13,127 nt of DNA, from positions 1 through 13,127 of the forward strand of contig JAQVGR010000011.1 in NCBI GenBank assembly GCA_028696635.1. The letters run 5' to 3'. This document shows, one piece after another, positions 1-6,058 of this stretch. A program made the position numbers and the translations under genes. Source of the stretch: Candidatus Krumholzibacteriia bacterium. GTDB taxonomy: Bacteria; Krumholzibacteriota; Krumholzibacteriia; Krumholzibacteriales; Krumholzibacteriaceae. The first letter of the stretch is position 1. Each line of letters begins with the position of its first letter. Under the pieces are notes generated by a model. The model was given only the letters and a program-made list of their open reading frames with translations. It searched no databases and was not told the origin of the DNA.

Positions 1-1
1 C

Positions 2-1501
2 AGCAACCGGAATCGGAGCGCCGCGGCCGCGACGGCCGCCGCTCTGGCGGCGATCGTTCTCGGCGGATGCTCCCGGCCGGCCCCCGAGGCGTTCAGGGAG
101 CCGAGCAGAGCGGTGCAGGCGGTGGAGTCGAACGTCCAGGCGCTCCAGGCCTGGGCGGGCGCGAAGGCGCGCGCCGACGTGCTGGTGCACGTCGACGCCG
201 TAGACGATATGGCCGTTTTCCCCCCGTCCCTCTCGGGGCAGATCGGCAGCGCCGCCGACGCCCTCGCCCGCGGCGACGCGGCGGGGATCGACCGGCTCGC
301 CCCTCTGCTCGAGAGCGGCGGCACGGTCAATCTCTGGTACCAGGCCGGCCTGTACCGCCGGGTCGTCTGGGTCGTACCCGCGGCCGGATCGGTGGGCGCC
401 GCGTCGGTCGAGAACTTCCGCGCCGTGCTGGCCGCAAGGCGGGGGTATTCCGCCGCCGATCTCGCCGATCTGCGCGCGTCCGGCAACGCGATAACGGGAA
501 CGATCGGCGGCGTTCCACTCTCCGTCACGACGCTTGAGGACCTCGACGTCGGCGAGGAGCGCGCCGTCATCGACATCGATCTCGGCTGGTTCGTCGGCCG
601 GCAGGGACAGGATCCGTCGTGCCGCCCCGGAACCGCGTCGCTGCTCAGCGTCATCCGGGTCCTCGCCCGCACGCGCATCCCCGCAGTCTATGTCACCATC
701 ACCCGGCACGCGCCGAGCCGGTCCGTTCCCCTCGACATACGCTACTACTCGGAGGTCATCGAGGAGATACTGGCCGATCCCGAGCTGATCACCGGGCCCC
801 TGCCGCCGCTCTACGCGACGATGATCCAGGCGGAGGAGTCGCTCGTGGCTGGGCGATACGGCGAGGCGCGGGCGCTCTACCTCGATCTGACGTCCCGGCG
901 CGGCGACATGGCCGGATTGCACTTCTCGCTCGGGCTGGTCGAGGGGTTTCTCGACAATGCCGGGCGAAGCAGGGAGGCGCTCCTGAAAGCCTACCGGCTC
1001 GATCAGGGGTACCTGCCCGCGTTCCTCCAGCTCGCCCGCGTGCTCGCCGGGATGGGCCTGGTCGAGACGGGGGAATTCCTGCTCGCCACCCCCGATCTGG
1101 TCAACCTCGTCCCCGACGCGGAGATGGACTACCAGAAGGGCTTCTTCTATATCGAGGCGGGCAGGCCGTACGACGCGATCACCTGGCTCCAGCGGGTCGC
1201 CGGCAGGAGAGAGGACGACTTCGCGGTCCGGACGGTGCTCCGCAAGGCGTACGAGGATATCGGCGACGGGGAGAAGGAGACGCGGGTGCTCGAGGAGCTC
1301 CTCTCGATAGACGAGTCGCGGGTCGAGCGGGACATGCCCTGGGTCTACAAGCGGCTCGGGCGTCTGTACGAGACGGCGGGGACTGCCTCCCGCGCGGCGG
1401 AGGCGTACGCGCGGTATCTCGATCTCGTTGGGGACGACCCGGATGCCTCGAGGTTGCGCGCGGTGATCGATCAGCGGGGGCGAGGGCGCTCCGGGCCCTG
1501 A
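2..1501 (+). CDS. Lipoprotein with UPF0489/arginase-like domain and C-terminal TPR-like repeats (5' partial)
   Basis: The frame is open back to the left edge, so the gene starts just outside the window; 499 residues are visible, counted from base 2. The first 23 residues look like a lipoprotein signal (Arg-containing start, Ala-rich core, lipobox L-G-G-C with Cys at bases 68-70), so a GTG at 113 is not the start. Residues ~60-260 resemble the UPF0489 family, which has an arginase-like fold: V-H-V-D-A-V-D-D near 62-69, N-L-W-Y-Q-A then V-V-W-V-V-P near 110-126, and I-D-I-D-L-G-W-F at 190-197. The middle His of the usual D-x-H-x-D pattern is Val and the third Asp of D-x-D-x-D is Gly, so metal binding is doubtful. 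Residues ~273-487 are helical TPR-like repeats (for example G-R-Y-G-E-A-R-A-L-Y). The role is unknown; it would face the periplasm. The domain call is from memory of motifs; TPR is more certain than UPF0489. The 3' end overlaps nth by 31 bases. Confidence 0.8.
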   Translation, partial: SNRNRSAAAATAAALAAIVLGGCSRPAPEAFREPSRAVQAVESNVQALQAWAGAKARADVLVHVDAVDDMAVFPPSLSGQIGSAADALARGDAAGIDRLAPLLESGGTVNLWYQAGLYRRVVWVVPAAGSVGAASVENFRAVLAARRGYSAADLADLRASGNAITGTIGGVPLSVTTLEDLDVGEERAVIDIDLGWFVGRQGQDPSCRPGTASLLSVIRVLARTRIPAVYVTITRHAPSRSVPLDIRYYSEVIEEILADPELITGPLPPLYATMIQAEESLVAGRYGEARALYLDLTSRRGDMAGLHFSLGLVEGFLDNAGRSREALLKAYRLDQGYLPAFLQLARVLAGMGLVETGEFLLATPDLVNLVPDAEMDYQKGFFYIEAGRPYDAITWLQRVAGRREDDFAVRTVLRKAYEDIGDGEKETRVLEELLSIDESRVERDMPWVYKRLGRLYETAGTASRAAEAYARYLDLVGDDPDASRLRAVIDQRGRGRSGP

Positions 1502-2139
1502 GAGCCCGGCTGCGCCGACGGGCACCGCGGCGCGACTGCGCACGCCGCGCATCTCGGACGCGGGGCGCGGCAGACGGAGCGCCCGTGGCTTTTCAGGTAG
1601 AAGGGGAGCCACCGCCACTGCGATCTGTCGAACAGAGCCATCAGATCGCGCTCGATCTTCTCCGGATCCTTTTCGGCCGTCCAGCCGAGCCGCTGCGCGA
1701 CCCGGATCACGTGTGTGTCGACGACGATCCCCTCGACCTTCGAGAAGCCGTGCTGAAGGATTGCGTTCGCCGACTTTCGGGCGATCCCCGGCAGGGTGAG
1801 CAGCTCGTCCATCGTCCCCGGGACCTTACCGCCGAACCGGTCGAGGATGGCCGCGGACGCACCCTTGATCGCCTTCGCCTTGTTGCGGAAGAACCCGGTC
1901 GGGCGGACCGCCTCCTCGATCTCCCCGAGCGGCGCTTTGGCGAACGCGGCCGGGCCGGGGAATGCGCGGAACAGGCCGGGAGTGACGGCGTTGACCCGCT
2001 CGTCGGTGCACTGGGCCGAGAGGATCGTGGCGACGAGCAGCTGGAACGGTCCGTCGAACTCGAGATAGTGGCGGGGTCCGGGGTAGAGACCGTGCAGCGT
2101 CCTGAGCACCGCGCGGGCCGCCTTCGCGTTCGTGTCCAT
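1471..2139 (-). CDS. nth: Endonuclease III (DNA glycosylase/AP lyase)
   Basis: A 222-residue bifunctional base-excision-repair enzyme: it removes oxidised pyrimidines and cleaves the abasic site by beta-elimination. The family signature is complete. The helix-hairpin-helix L-P-G-I-A-R-K-S-A-N spans 116-125 and carries the catalytic Lys122; the catalytic Asp141 lies in V-D-T-H-V. The [4Fe-4S] ligands are C190, C197, C200 and C206 with the standard C-x6-C-x2-C-x5-C spacing. L-L-V-A-T-I-L-S-A-Q-C-T-D near 34-46 is the usual N-terminal motif. Length is close to E. coli Nth (211) plus a Pro/Arg-rich tail after the cluster. The ATG is fixed by AAAGGAG four bases upstream (plus-strand 2144-2150). 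The gene is alone on its strand and tail-overlaps the lipoprotein gene by 31 bases. Confidence 0.96.
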   Translation of the reverse strand: MDTNAKAARAVLRTLHGLYPGPRHYLEFDGPFQLLVATILSAQCTDERVNAVTPGLFRAFPGPAAFAKAPLGEIEEAVRPTGFFRNKAKAIKGASAAILDRFGGKVPGTMDELLTLPGIARKSANAILQHGFSKVEGIVVDTHVIRVAQRLGWTAEKDPEKIERDLMALFDRSQWRWLPFYLKSHGRSVCRAPRPRCAACAVAPRCPSAQPGSQGPERPRPR

Positions 2140-2291
2140 CTCGCTCCTTTCCCGCGCCGCGCCGGGGGCGGGCGGCGCCGCTGCGACCGGCGCCCCCCAT
2201 GGTACACGCGACCGCAGGAGCGGCGCAACGGCGTCTGTCGGGTTTTCAGGCGAATCGGAGAGCGCGAAGTGTATCAGTACAGGACGCCGTG

Positions 2292-2320
2292 TTGCGTTTC
2301 CGGCGTCAAACGTTTATATT
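2292..2320 (+). promoter_or_regulatory. Sigma-70-like promoter for the rhodanese operon, nearly leaderless
   Basis: TTGCGT (2292-2297), a 17-base spacer, then TATATT (2315-2320), in an AT-rich island in otherwise GC-rich DNA. The predicted start of transcription is about 2327, only some four bases before the ATG at 2331, and there is no Shine-Dalgarno between them. A short palindrome TGTA-TCAG-TACA (2270-2281) lies just upstream and could be an operator, but it is too short to trust. Confidence 0.55.
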
Positions 2321-2330
2321 CACGGCTGTT

Positions 2331-2855
2331 ATGAAACTCGTGCGGGCCATCACACAGGCGGTTCTCCTCGCGGCGGTCGCGGCTGCGGCCGCCTTCGCGT
2401 ACAACGCGGTGCAGCCGAACGGCATCGATCCGTTCCGGCGCCCGGCCGAGGCTCCCGTCGTCGACCGCACGCTCGATCTTCCCGGGGACGGTTCCGGCGA
2501 ACCCCGTGAGGGGATATCGTACATCTCTCTCGAGGAGCTGCGGGAGATGCTCGAGGCCGGCGATCCGGTCATCGACGCGCGCACGGCGGGGGAATTCGAA
2601 GGGGGCCACATCCCCGGCGCGATCCTCTGCGATTATTACGAGATGGGCACCTACTTCAGGACGGTGCTCCCGCGTCTCTCGCCGGAGATGCGGATCGCCG
2701 TCTACTGCTCGGGACCGCTCTGCGAAGATTCGGAGATGCTTGCCCGGGAGCTCTACGCGCTCGGATACACGGATCTTCGCGTATTCCGCGGAGGGATCGA
2801 GGAGTGGACCGCAGCGGGGATGCCTCTCGAGGCGGGATACGGGGAGGACCGATGA
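2331..2855 (+). CDS. Membrane-anchored rhodanese-like protein
   Basis: A 174-residue single-domain rhodanese tethered by an N-terminal hydrophobic segment (~7-26), so the domain probably sits in the periplasm. The rhodanese fold is shown by V-I-D-A-R-T-A-G-E-F-E-G-G-H-I-P-G-A (80-97) and V-F-R-G-G-I-E-E-W (151-159). The active loop is Y-C126-S-G-P-L-C131-E-D-S: C126 is in the catalytic position and C131 is a second thiol in the loop, compatible with persulfide or disulfide chemistry. An in-frame ATG at 2199 would add a 44-residue non-signal leader with no ribosome site, so 2331 is preferred. It overlaps the next gene by ATGA, indicating translational coupling to the MauE/DoxX-type partner. 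The physiological sulfur donor cannot be told. Confidence 0.88.
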   Translation: MKLVRAITQAVLLAAVAAAAAFAYNAVQPNGIDPFRRPAEAPVVDRTLDLPGDGSGEPREGISYISLEELREMLEAGDPVIDARTAGEFEGGHIPGAILCDYYEMGTYFRTVLPRLSPEMRIAVYCSGPLCEDSEMLARELYALGYTDLRVFRGGIEEWTAAGMPLEAGYGEDR

Positions 2856-3424
2856 CGATCGAGCGCAACGGATCGATGCGCCGCGCCGCCCCCGCGGACC
2901 TGATCCTCGAGCGAGACGGCCTGGGCGCGGGGGAGCGGCTGTGGCCCCCGCTGTCGAACAGGTGGTTCCTGCTCGCCTGCCGCCTTCTGCTGGCCGCGGT
3001 GTTCACGTACGCCGCCCTTCAGAAGATCGGGAGGCCGCTGCTCTTCGCCGACGAGATCAGGATGTACGGGGTCATCGATCACGGCCCGGCGCTCTATCTG
3101 CTGGCGATAGTTCTCCCCTGGGTTGAGCTCTTCTGCGGGATCTCGCTGCTGACCGGCCTGCTGATGCGCGGCTCCGCGCTGATCCTCGCCGTGGTCAACG
3201 TCGTTTTTATAGTTGTCATCGCCTATCGGAGCGCGGCTATAATGAACGCCGAGGGGATCGGGCTTTCGCAGGTCTTCTTCGACTGCGGGTGCGGCTTCGG
3301 CCCGACCTATGCGTGGAAAAAGCTCATCGAGGACACGGTCTTCTTTTTCGCCGCGCTGGCGATCCTCTCTGCTCCGGGCTACCGGCTTGTTCTCGCGACG
3401 GCAAGGGGAAGGAGAAAGGGGTAG
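2852..3424 (+). CDS. MauE/DoxX-family redox-associated membrane protein
   Basis: A 190-residue inner-membrane protein with four predicted helices (~38-57, 80-102, 106-126, 161-182). Family features: A-A-L-Q-K-I-G-R-P near 54-62, L-P-W-V-E-L-F-C-G-I-S-L-L near 88-100, and a C-G-C motif (C145, C147) in the loop before the last helix, as in MauE-like proteins that support disulfide formation or cofactor maturation in the periplasm. ATG overlaps the rhodanese stop (ATGA) and GGGGAGG at 2841-2847 serves as ribosome site. An upstream in-frame ATG at 2804 lies inside the rhodanese gene and is less likely. Pairing with a two-Cys rhodanese suggests a thiol relay. The exact MauE versus DoxX subfamily is uncertain. 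Confidence 0.8.
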   Translation: MTIERNGSMRRAAPADLILERDGLGAGERLWPPLSNRWFLLACRLLLAAVFTYAALQKIGRPLLFADEIRMYGVIDHGPALYLLAIVLPWVELFCGISLLTGLLMRGSALILAVVNVVFIVVIAYRSAAIMNAEGIGLSQVFFDCGCGFGPTYAWKKLIEDTVFFFAALAILSAPGYRLVLATARGRRKG

Positions 3425-3428
3425 CACT

Positions 3429-3947
3429 ATGAGATTGCGAGTTATCGCGGCCGCTGCGATCATCGCGTTAGCCGCGCCGGCCGCCGCGGCGGCCCAGTCG
3501 CAGGAGACCGCCCCGCCTGCGCGCCACCGGGCGAGCGCCGATCACGGCACGGTGGGGCTCGGGGTGATCTTCGGCGAGCCGACCGGTCTGAGCGGGAAGG
3601 TCTGGACGACGGAACGGACCGCCTTCGATTTCGGGGTGGCCTGGTCGTTCCAGGGAGACGGCCACTTCCATCTGCACGCTGACTACCTGTTCCACAACTT
3701 CAGCTACTTCGACGTCGACAGGGGCTCGCTCCCGTTCTACCTCGGGATCGGAGGGCGCGTGCGCTTTCACGACGACGACCACGGCGACGACGACAGCCGC
3801 TTCGGCGTGAGGTTCGTCGTCGGTCTCGAGTACTTCTTCGAGGACTGGCCGATGGCGGTGTTCGTCGAGGTCGTGCCGATCCTCGATCTCGCCCCCGAGA
3901 CCGAGGGGGACGTCAACGGAGGATTGGGGCTGCGATTCTACTTCTGA
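3429..3947 (+). CDS. Small outer-membrane beta-barrel protein
   Basis: 172 residues with a clear Sec signal peptide (R-L-R-V then an Ala/Ile core, cleavage near A-A-A-Q at 20-23). The mature part has alternating strands rich in Gly and aromatics (V-G-L-G-V-I-F-G, F-Y-L-G-I-G-G-R-V-R-F, F-G-V-R-F-V-V-G-L-E-Y-F-F) and ends in R-F-Y-F, the terminal aromatic expected of proteins inserted by the BAM machinery. Size fits an eight-stranded barrel. The segment 114-123 (H-D-D-D-H-G-D-D-D-S) is an acidic/His-rich turn that could bind metal or face the lumen or periplasm. The start lies four bases after the MauE-like stop, so it is probably the third gene of the operon. Its 3' end overlaps pfkA by 10 bases. 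No specific function recognised. Confidence 0.75.
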   Translation: MRLRVIAAAAIIALAAPAAAAAQSQETAPPARHRASADHGTVGLGVIFGEPTGLSGKVWTTERTAFDFGVAWSFQGDGHFHLHADYLFHNFSYFDVDRGSLPFYLGIGGRVRFHDDDHGDDDSRFGVRFVVGLEYFFEDWPMAVFVEVVPILDLAPETEGDVNGGLGLRFYF

Positions 3948-5116
3948 TCGCGCCCGAACGAGATGCCGAGCGCCTCGGCGGTGCGCACGAACTGCCCCGC
4001 CGGGTCGACGAGGTTGAGCCGCTTCACCGCGTCGCTGATCTCGTCGGTGACGATCTTTCTCCCCCGCAGGCAGACCATGCGGCCGAACTCGCCCCGCGCG
4101 ATCGCGCCGACCGCCTCCACGCCGAAGCGCGTCGCCAGGAGCCGGTCGAAGGTGGTCGGCGTGCCGCCGCGCTGCAGGTGGCCGAGGACGGTCGTGCGCG
4201 TCTCGATGCCGGTGCACTGGGCGATCCGGGAGGCGACCCACTGGCCGACTCCGCCGAGGCGGCCGGGAGCCGTCTCGGAGGGCTCCTTCTCGTAGATCTT
4301 TCCGCCGCCGGCGGGGAAGGCCCCTTCGGCGACGACCACGATGCTGAACCTGCTCCCGCCCTTCTTGCGGTCGGTGATGTGGCGGCACACCACGCCGAGA
4401 TCGAAGGGGATCTCCGGAATCAGTATCGCGTCGGCCCCCCCGGCGATCCCCGCCTCGATGGCGATCCACCCGGAGTCGCGCCCCATCACCTCGAGCACGA
4501 GGACGCGGTGGTGGCTCTCGGCGGTCGTGTGGAGCTTGTCGACCGCGTCGGTCGCCGTAGAGACCGCGCTGTTGAAGCCGAAGGTCACGTCCGTCGCGCC
4601 GAGGTCGTTGTCTATCGTCTTCGGCACGCCGACGACCGGCAGGCCTTTCTCGTACAGCGCCTGGGCGATCTTCATCGTGCCGTCTCCCCCGACGGCTATC
4701 AGGACGTCTATGCCGAGCTTCGCGGCGTTCTCGATGATCTTTCCGCTGACGTCGCGGTGGATCGTCTTCCCGCCCCTCGTGACGGGATACTTGAGGGGGT
4801 TCCCGCGGTTGGAGGTGCCGAGGATCGTGCCGCCCTTTACCTGGAGGCCGCGCACGTCGCGAGGGGTGAGCTTGCGCGTGCGCGAGTCTATCAGGCCGTC
4901 GTACCCGTCGAGCACGCCGATGACCTCCCAGCCGTGGAGTATCCAAGCCGATCGCACGACGGCGCGTATCACCGCGTTCAGGCCCGGGCAGTCGCCGCCG
5001 CCCGTCAGTATCGCGATCGTACGTATCTTTTTTCCGTGCGGGGTTTTCGGTCCGGCCGGCGCGGGCTTCTTCGCGCGGGAAGACCCGGCGGGCCGTCGCT
5101 TCGTGTTCGAGTTCAT
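3938..5116 (-). CDS. pfkA: 6-phosphofructokinase, probable ATP-type of the mixed G/K signature group
   Basis: 392 residues; phosphorylates fructose 6-phosphate to the 1,6-bisphosphate in glycolysis. Seen: T-G-G-G-D-C-P-G-L-N-A (38-48), the phosphoryl-donor loop G-G-D-G-T (143-147), P-K-T-I-D-N-D (165-171) with catalytic-base Asp169, and M-G-R-D-S-G-W (211-217) for substrate binding. At the two donor-specificity positions (E. coli 104 and 124) it has Gly146 and Lys166. Classical ATP enzymes have Gly/Gly and PPi enzymes Asp/Lys, so this is the mixed pattern known in some ATP-dependent group III-type enzymes; the donor is inferred as ATP. The first ~30 residues are a Lys/Arg/Pro-rich extension. 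The ATG at 5116 is chosen over one 27 codons upstream because AAAGGA lies six bases before it and the extra segment is not conserved-looking. It tail-overlaps the barrel gene. Confidence 0.94.
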   Translation of the reverse strand: MNSNTKRRPAGSSRAKKPAPAGPKTPHGKKIRTIAILTGGGDCPGLNAVIRAVVRSAWILHGWEVIGVLDGYDGLIDSRTRKLTPRDVRGLQVKGGTILGTSNRGNPLKYPVTRGGKTIHRDVSGKIIENAAKLGIDVLIAVGGDGTMKIAQALYEKGLPVVGVPKTIDNDLGATDVTFGFNSAVSTATDAVDKLHTTAESHHRVLVLEVMGRDSGWIAIEAGIAGGADAILIPEIPFDLGVVCRHITDRKKGGSRFSIVVVAEGAFPAGGGKIYEKEPSETAPGRLGGVGQWVASRIAQCTGIETRTTVLGHLQRGGTPTTFDRLLATRFGVEAVGAIARGEFGRMVCLRGRKIVTDEISDAVKRLNLVDPAGQFVRTAEALGISFGRDQK

Positions 5117-5122
5117 CGATCG

Positions 5123-5128
5123 TCCTTT
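5123..5128 (-). promoter_or_regulatory. Ribosome binding site that fixes the pfkA start
   Basis: AAAGGA on the minus strand, six bases before the ATG at 5116. The alternative start at 5197 has no comparable site. Confidence 0.8.
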
Positions 5129-5170
5129 CCCGTGTGGATCCGCGCAGCGGGGCGCGGGGCAGGCGTCCGG

Positions 5171-5229
5171 GCGCATGCCGCCTTCGGCGGCGCGCACAGG
5201 GGATTTTCCGGTAACGAGGGATGATTGTA
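5171..5229 (-). promoter_or_regulatory. Possible pfkA -10 element and leader hairpin
   Basis: On the minus strand TACAAT (plus 5224-5229) stands in an AT-rich patch about 110 bases before the pfkA start, but no good -35 is found at 16-18 bases. Downstream, GCCGCC (5177-5182) and GGCGGC (5186-5191), flanked by GCGC on both sides (5171-5174 and 5192-5195), would form an interrupted hairpin in the leader. Weak evidence. Confidence 0.3.
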
Positions 5230-5246
5230 AACAAAAAACCCTCGTC

Positions 5247-5275
5247 TTGACCGGCGGGATCGATTCTGCTATCGT
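5247..5275 (+). promoter_or_regulatory. Sigma-70-like promoter for the YHS-type lipoprotein gene
   Basis: TTGACC (5247-5252), exactly 17 bases, TATCGT (5270-5275). The predicted start near 5282 leaves a leader of about 117 bases before the ATG at 5399; the leader is GC-rich and could fold. It points away from pfkA, so the 282-base gap is a divergent control region. Confidence 0.55.
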
Positions 5276-5398
5276 TCCGGTGCACGACAGGGAAATGCCT
5301 GCGGCGCGTCCGGATCAGCCGGGCGCAGGTTGCGCACTGACATTCGCCGGGCCGCCCCGTCAGCGGCGGCGCCGGCGGCACGGACCGGAGGTTATCCG

Positions 5399-5674
5399 AT
5401 GAAACGAGCCCTCTTCGCGTCTCTCATGCTCGTCATGGCCGTCACCCTCGGGTGCGGGAAGAAGCAGGAGGAACAGCAACCCGCCGGGCAGCCCCCGGCG
5501 CACAGCGCCAAGATGGCCGCCCTCGTCGATCCGGTCGACGGCAAGCCGGTCGAAATCGCCGAAGTCGATTACTCCTGGGTATACAAGGATGTCGAGTACT
5601 ACTTCAACTCGGAGAAGAACCTGAAGGCGTTCCAGCAGGATCCCGAGAAGTACATCGCCCAGATGAGGCGGTAG
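5399..5674 (+). CDS. Small lipoprotein with a cysteine-less YHS-like domain
   Basis: 91 residues. The signal peptide ends in V-T-L-G-C19, a lipobox, followed by a Lys/Gln/Glu/Pro linker (20-38). Residues 43-86 follow the YHS metal-binding domain pattern: D-P-V-D-G-K-P-V, a Y-x-W-x-Y-K-D-V-E-Y-Y-F core, then N-S-E-K-N-L-K-A-F and D-P-E-K-Y. In the canonical domain the positions of D47, N70 and N74 are normally cysteines, so the metal site appears lost while the fold is kept. The start is fixed by GGAGG (5387-5391) seven bases before the ATG. An earlier in-frame ATG at 5330 would bury the lipobox and is rejected. It is monocistronic, followed by a hairpin. Lipid-anchored in the periplasm; function unknown. 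Confidence 0.82.
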   Translation: MKRALFASLMLVMAVTLGCGKKQEEQQPAGQPPAHSAKMAALVDPVDGKPVEIAEVDYSWVYKDVEYYFNSEKNLKAFQQDPEKYIAQMRR

Positions 5675-5713
5675 CGGCAAGTACCGGGCCGCGATAGCAG
5701 AAAATCTTGCACA

Positions 5714-5746
5714 GGCGCCCCGGAGCCCGAGCGGTTCCGGGGCGCC
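5714..5746 (+). terminator. Strong GC-rich hairpin after the YHS-type gene, terminator-like
   Basis: Arms 5714-5727 and 5733-5746 pair over 14 bp (one G-U) around a five-base loop, 40 bases after the stop codon. There is no U-tract directly after it (CCGTCTGTCC), so it is either an imperfect intrinsic terminator or a 3'-end stabiliser. Confidence 0.55.
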
Positions 5747-5770
5747 CGTCTGTCCGCGCGATACCCTGTC

Positions 5771-5796
5771 GTTCCCCATCGTTCCCCGCGGTTCCC
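5771..5796. repeat. Three GTTCCC direct repeats at exact 10-bp spacing
   Basis: GTTCCC occurs at 5771, 5781 and 5791, one helical turn apart, the first two extended to GTTCCCC. CCCTGT also occurs at 5764 and 5794, thirty bases apart. Same-face spacing just upstream of a -10-like element suggests a transcription-factor array. Confidence 0.5.
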
Positions 5797-5811
5797 TGTT
5801 CGAATAATCAT

Positions 5812-5840
5812 TATAACCGATTGAGTCAATTGATATTGAC
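5812..5840 (+). promoter_or_regulatory. Putative activator-type promoter and operator for the surface cluster
   Basis: TATAAC (5812-5817) lies in the only AT-rich stretch of the gap. No -35 hexamer is found; the third GTTCCC repeat occupies that place, as in activator-dependent promoters. The predicted start is near 5824, giving a ~235-base leader for the gene at 6059. The inverted repeat GTCAAT-TGAT-ATTGAC (5825-5840) overlaps that start and could bind a repressor. On the minus strand TATAAT (5815-5810) is also present without a usable -35. Confidence 0.4.
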
Positions 5841-6058
5841 GCCTTCAGCGTCCGCGAGGATCCCCGCGGATGGCCTCACGGCCCGCCTGCAGGGGGATCT
5901 TCGGCACACCCCTTGCGCATTGGCCCGGCCTTAGGAGTTTTTCTATCGGCCTCCGCGAGGAGGCCACCGGCAGTTACATCCTCCATCGTCGTGATGCCGG
6001 CGCTGCAACCGCGTGCACACTCCATTGTGACTGGAGGAGAGCAAAGGAGGACGGCTCA
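5841..6058 (+). other. Hairpin-rich 5' leader of the surface cluster
   Basis: No convincing gene. Potential hairpins: TCCGCG/CGCGGA (5851-5870); GCAGGGG pairing with CCCCTTGC (about 5889-5916); GGCCTCC-GCGA-GGAGGCC (5948-5965) with a GNRA-type loop; CTCCA/TGGAG (6020-6036). TCCTCC at 5979-5984 can pair with the ribosome site GGAGGA at 6046-6051. It does not match a riboswitch class I can name. Confidence 0.35.
6043..6050 (+). promoter_or_regulatory. Perfect Shine-Dalgarno fixing the small DUF11 start
   Basis: AAAGGAGG, eight bases before the ATG at 6059. This rules out the in-frame upstream ATG at 5870, whose extra 63 codons carry no signal peptide. Confidence 0.85.

Noticed and set aside
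1491..1509. CCGGGC/GCCCGG hairpin at the end of the TPR lipoprotein gene as a terminator
   Set aside because: Only 6 bp, no T-run after it on either strand, and it lies at the stop codon where chance GC pairing is common.
619..2334. 571-codon plus-strand frame across the lipoprotein and nth genes
   Set aside because: It runs through two well-supported genes in another frame or antisense, is Arg/Gly-rich, and shows no domain.
3468..5381. 637-codon minus-strand frame across pfkA
   Set aside because: It is the wrong frame of pfkA and the antisense of the barrel gene, with low-complexity Arg-rich translation.
5885..5984. Cyclic-di-GMP-I (GEMM) type riboswitch
   Set aside because: GCGCATTGGCCCGGCCTTA is faintly like the second half of that motif, but the invariant GCAAACC and GCAAAGCC segments are absent.
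5870..6058. Upstream extension of the small DUF11 gene
   Set aside because: The extra residues show no signal or domain, and the perfect ribosome site at 6043-6050 points to the ATG at 6059.
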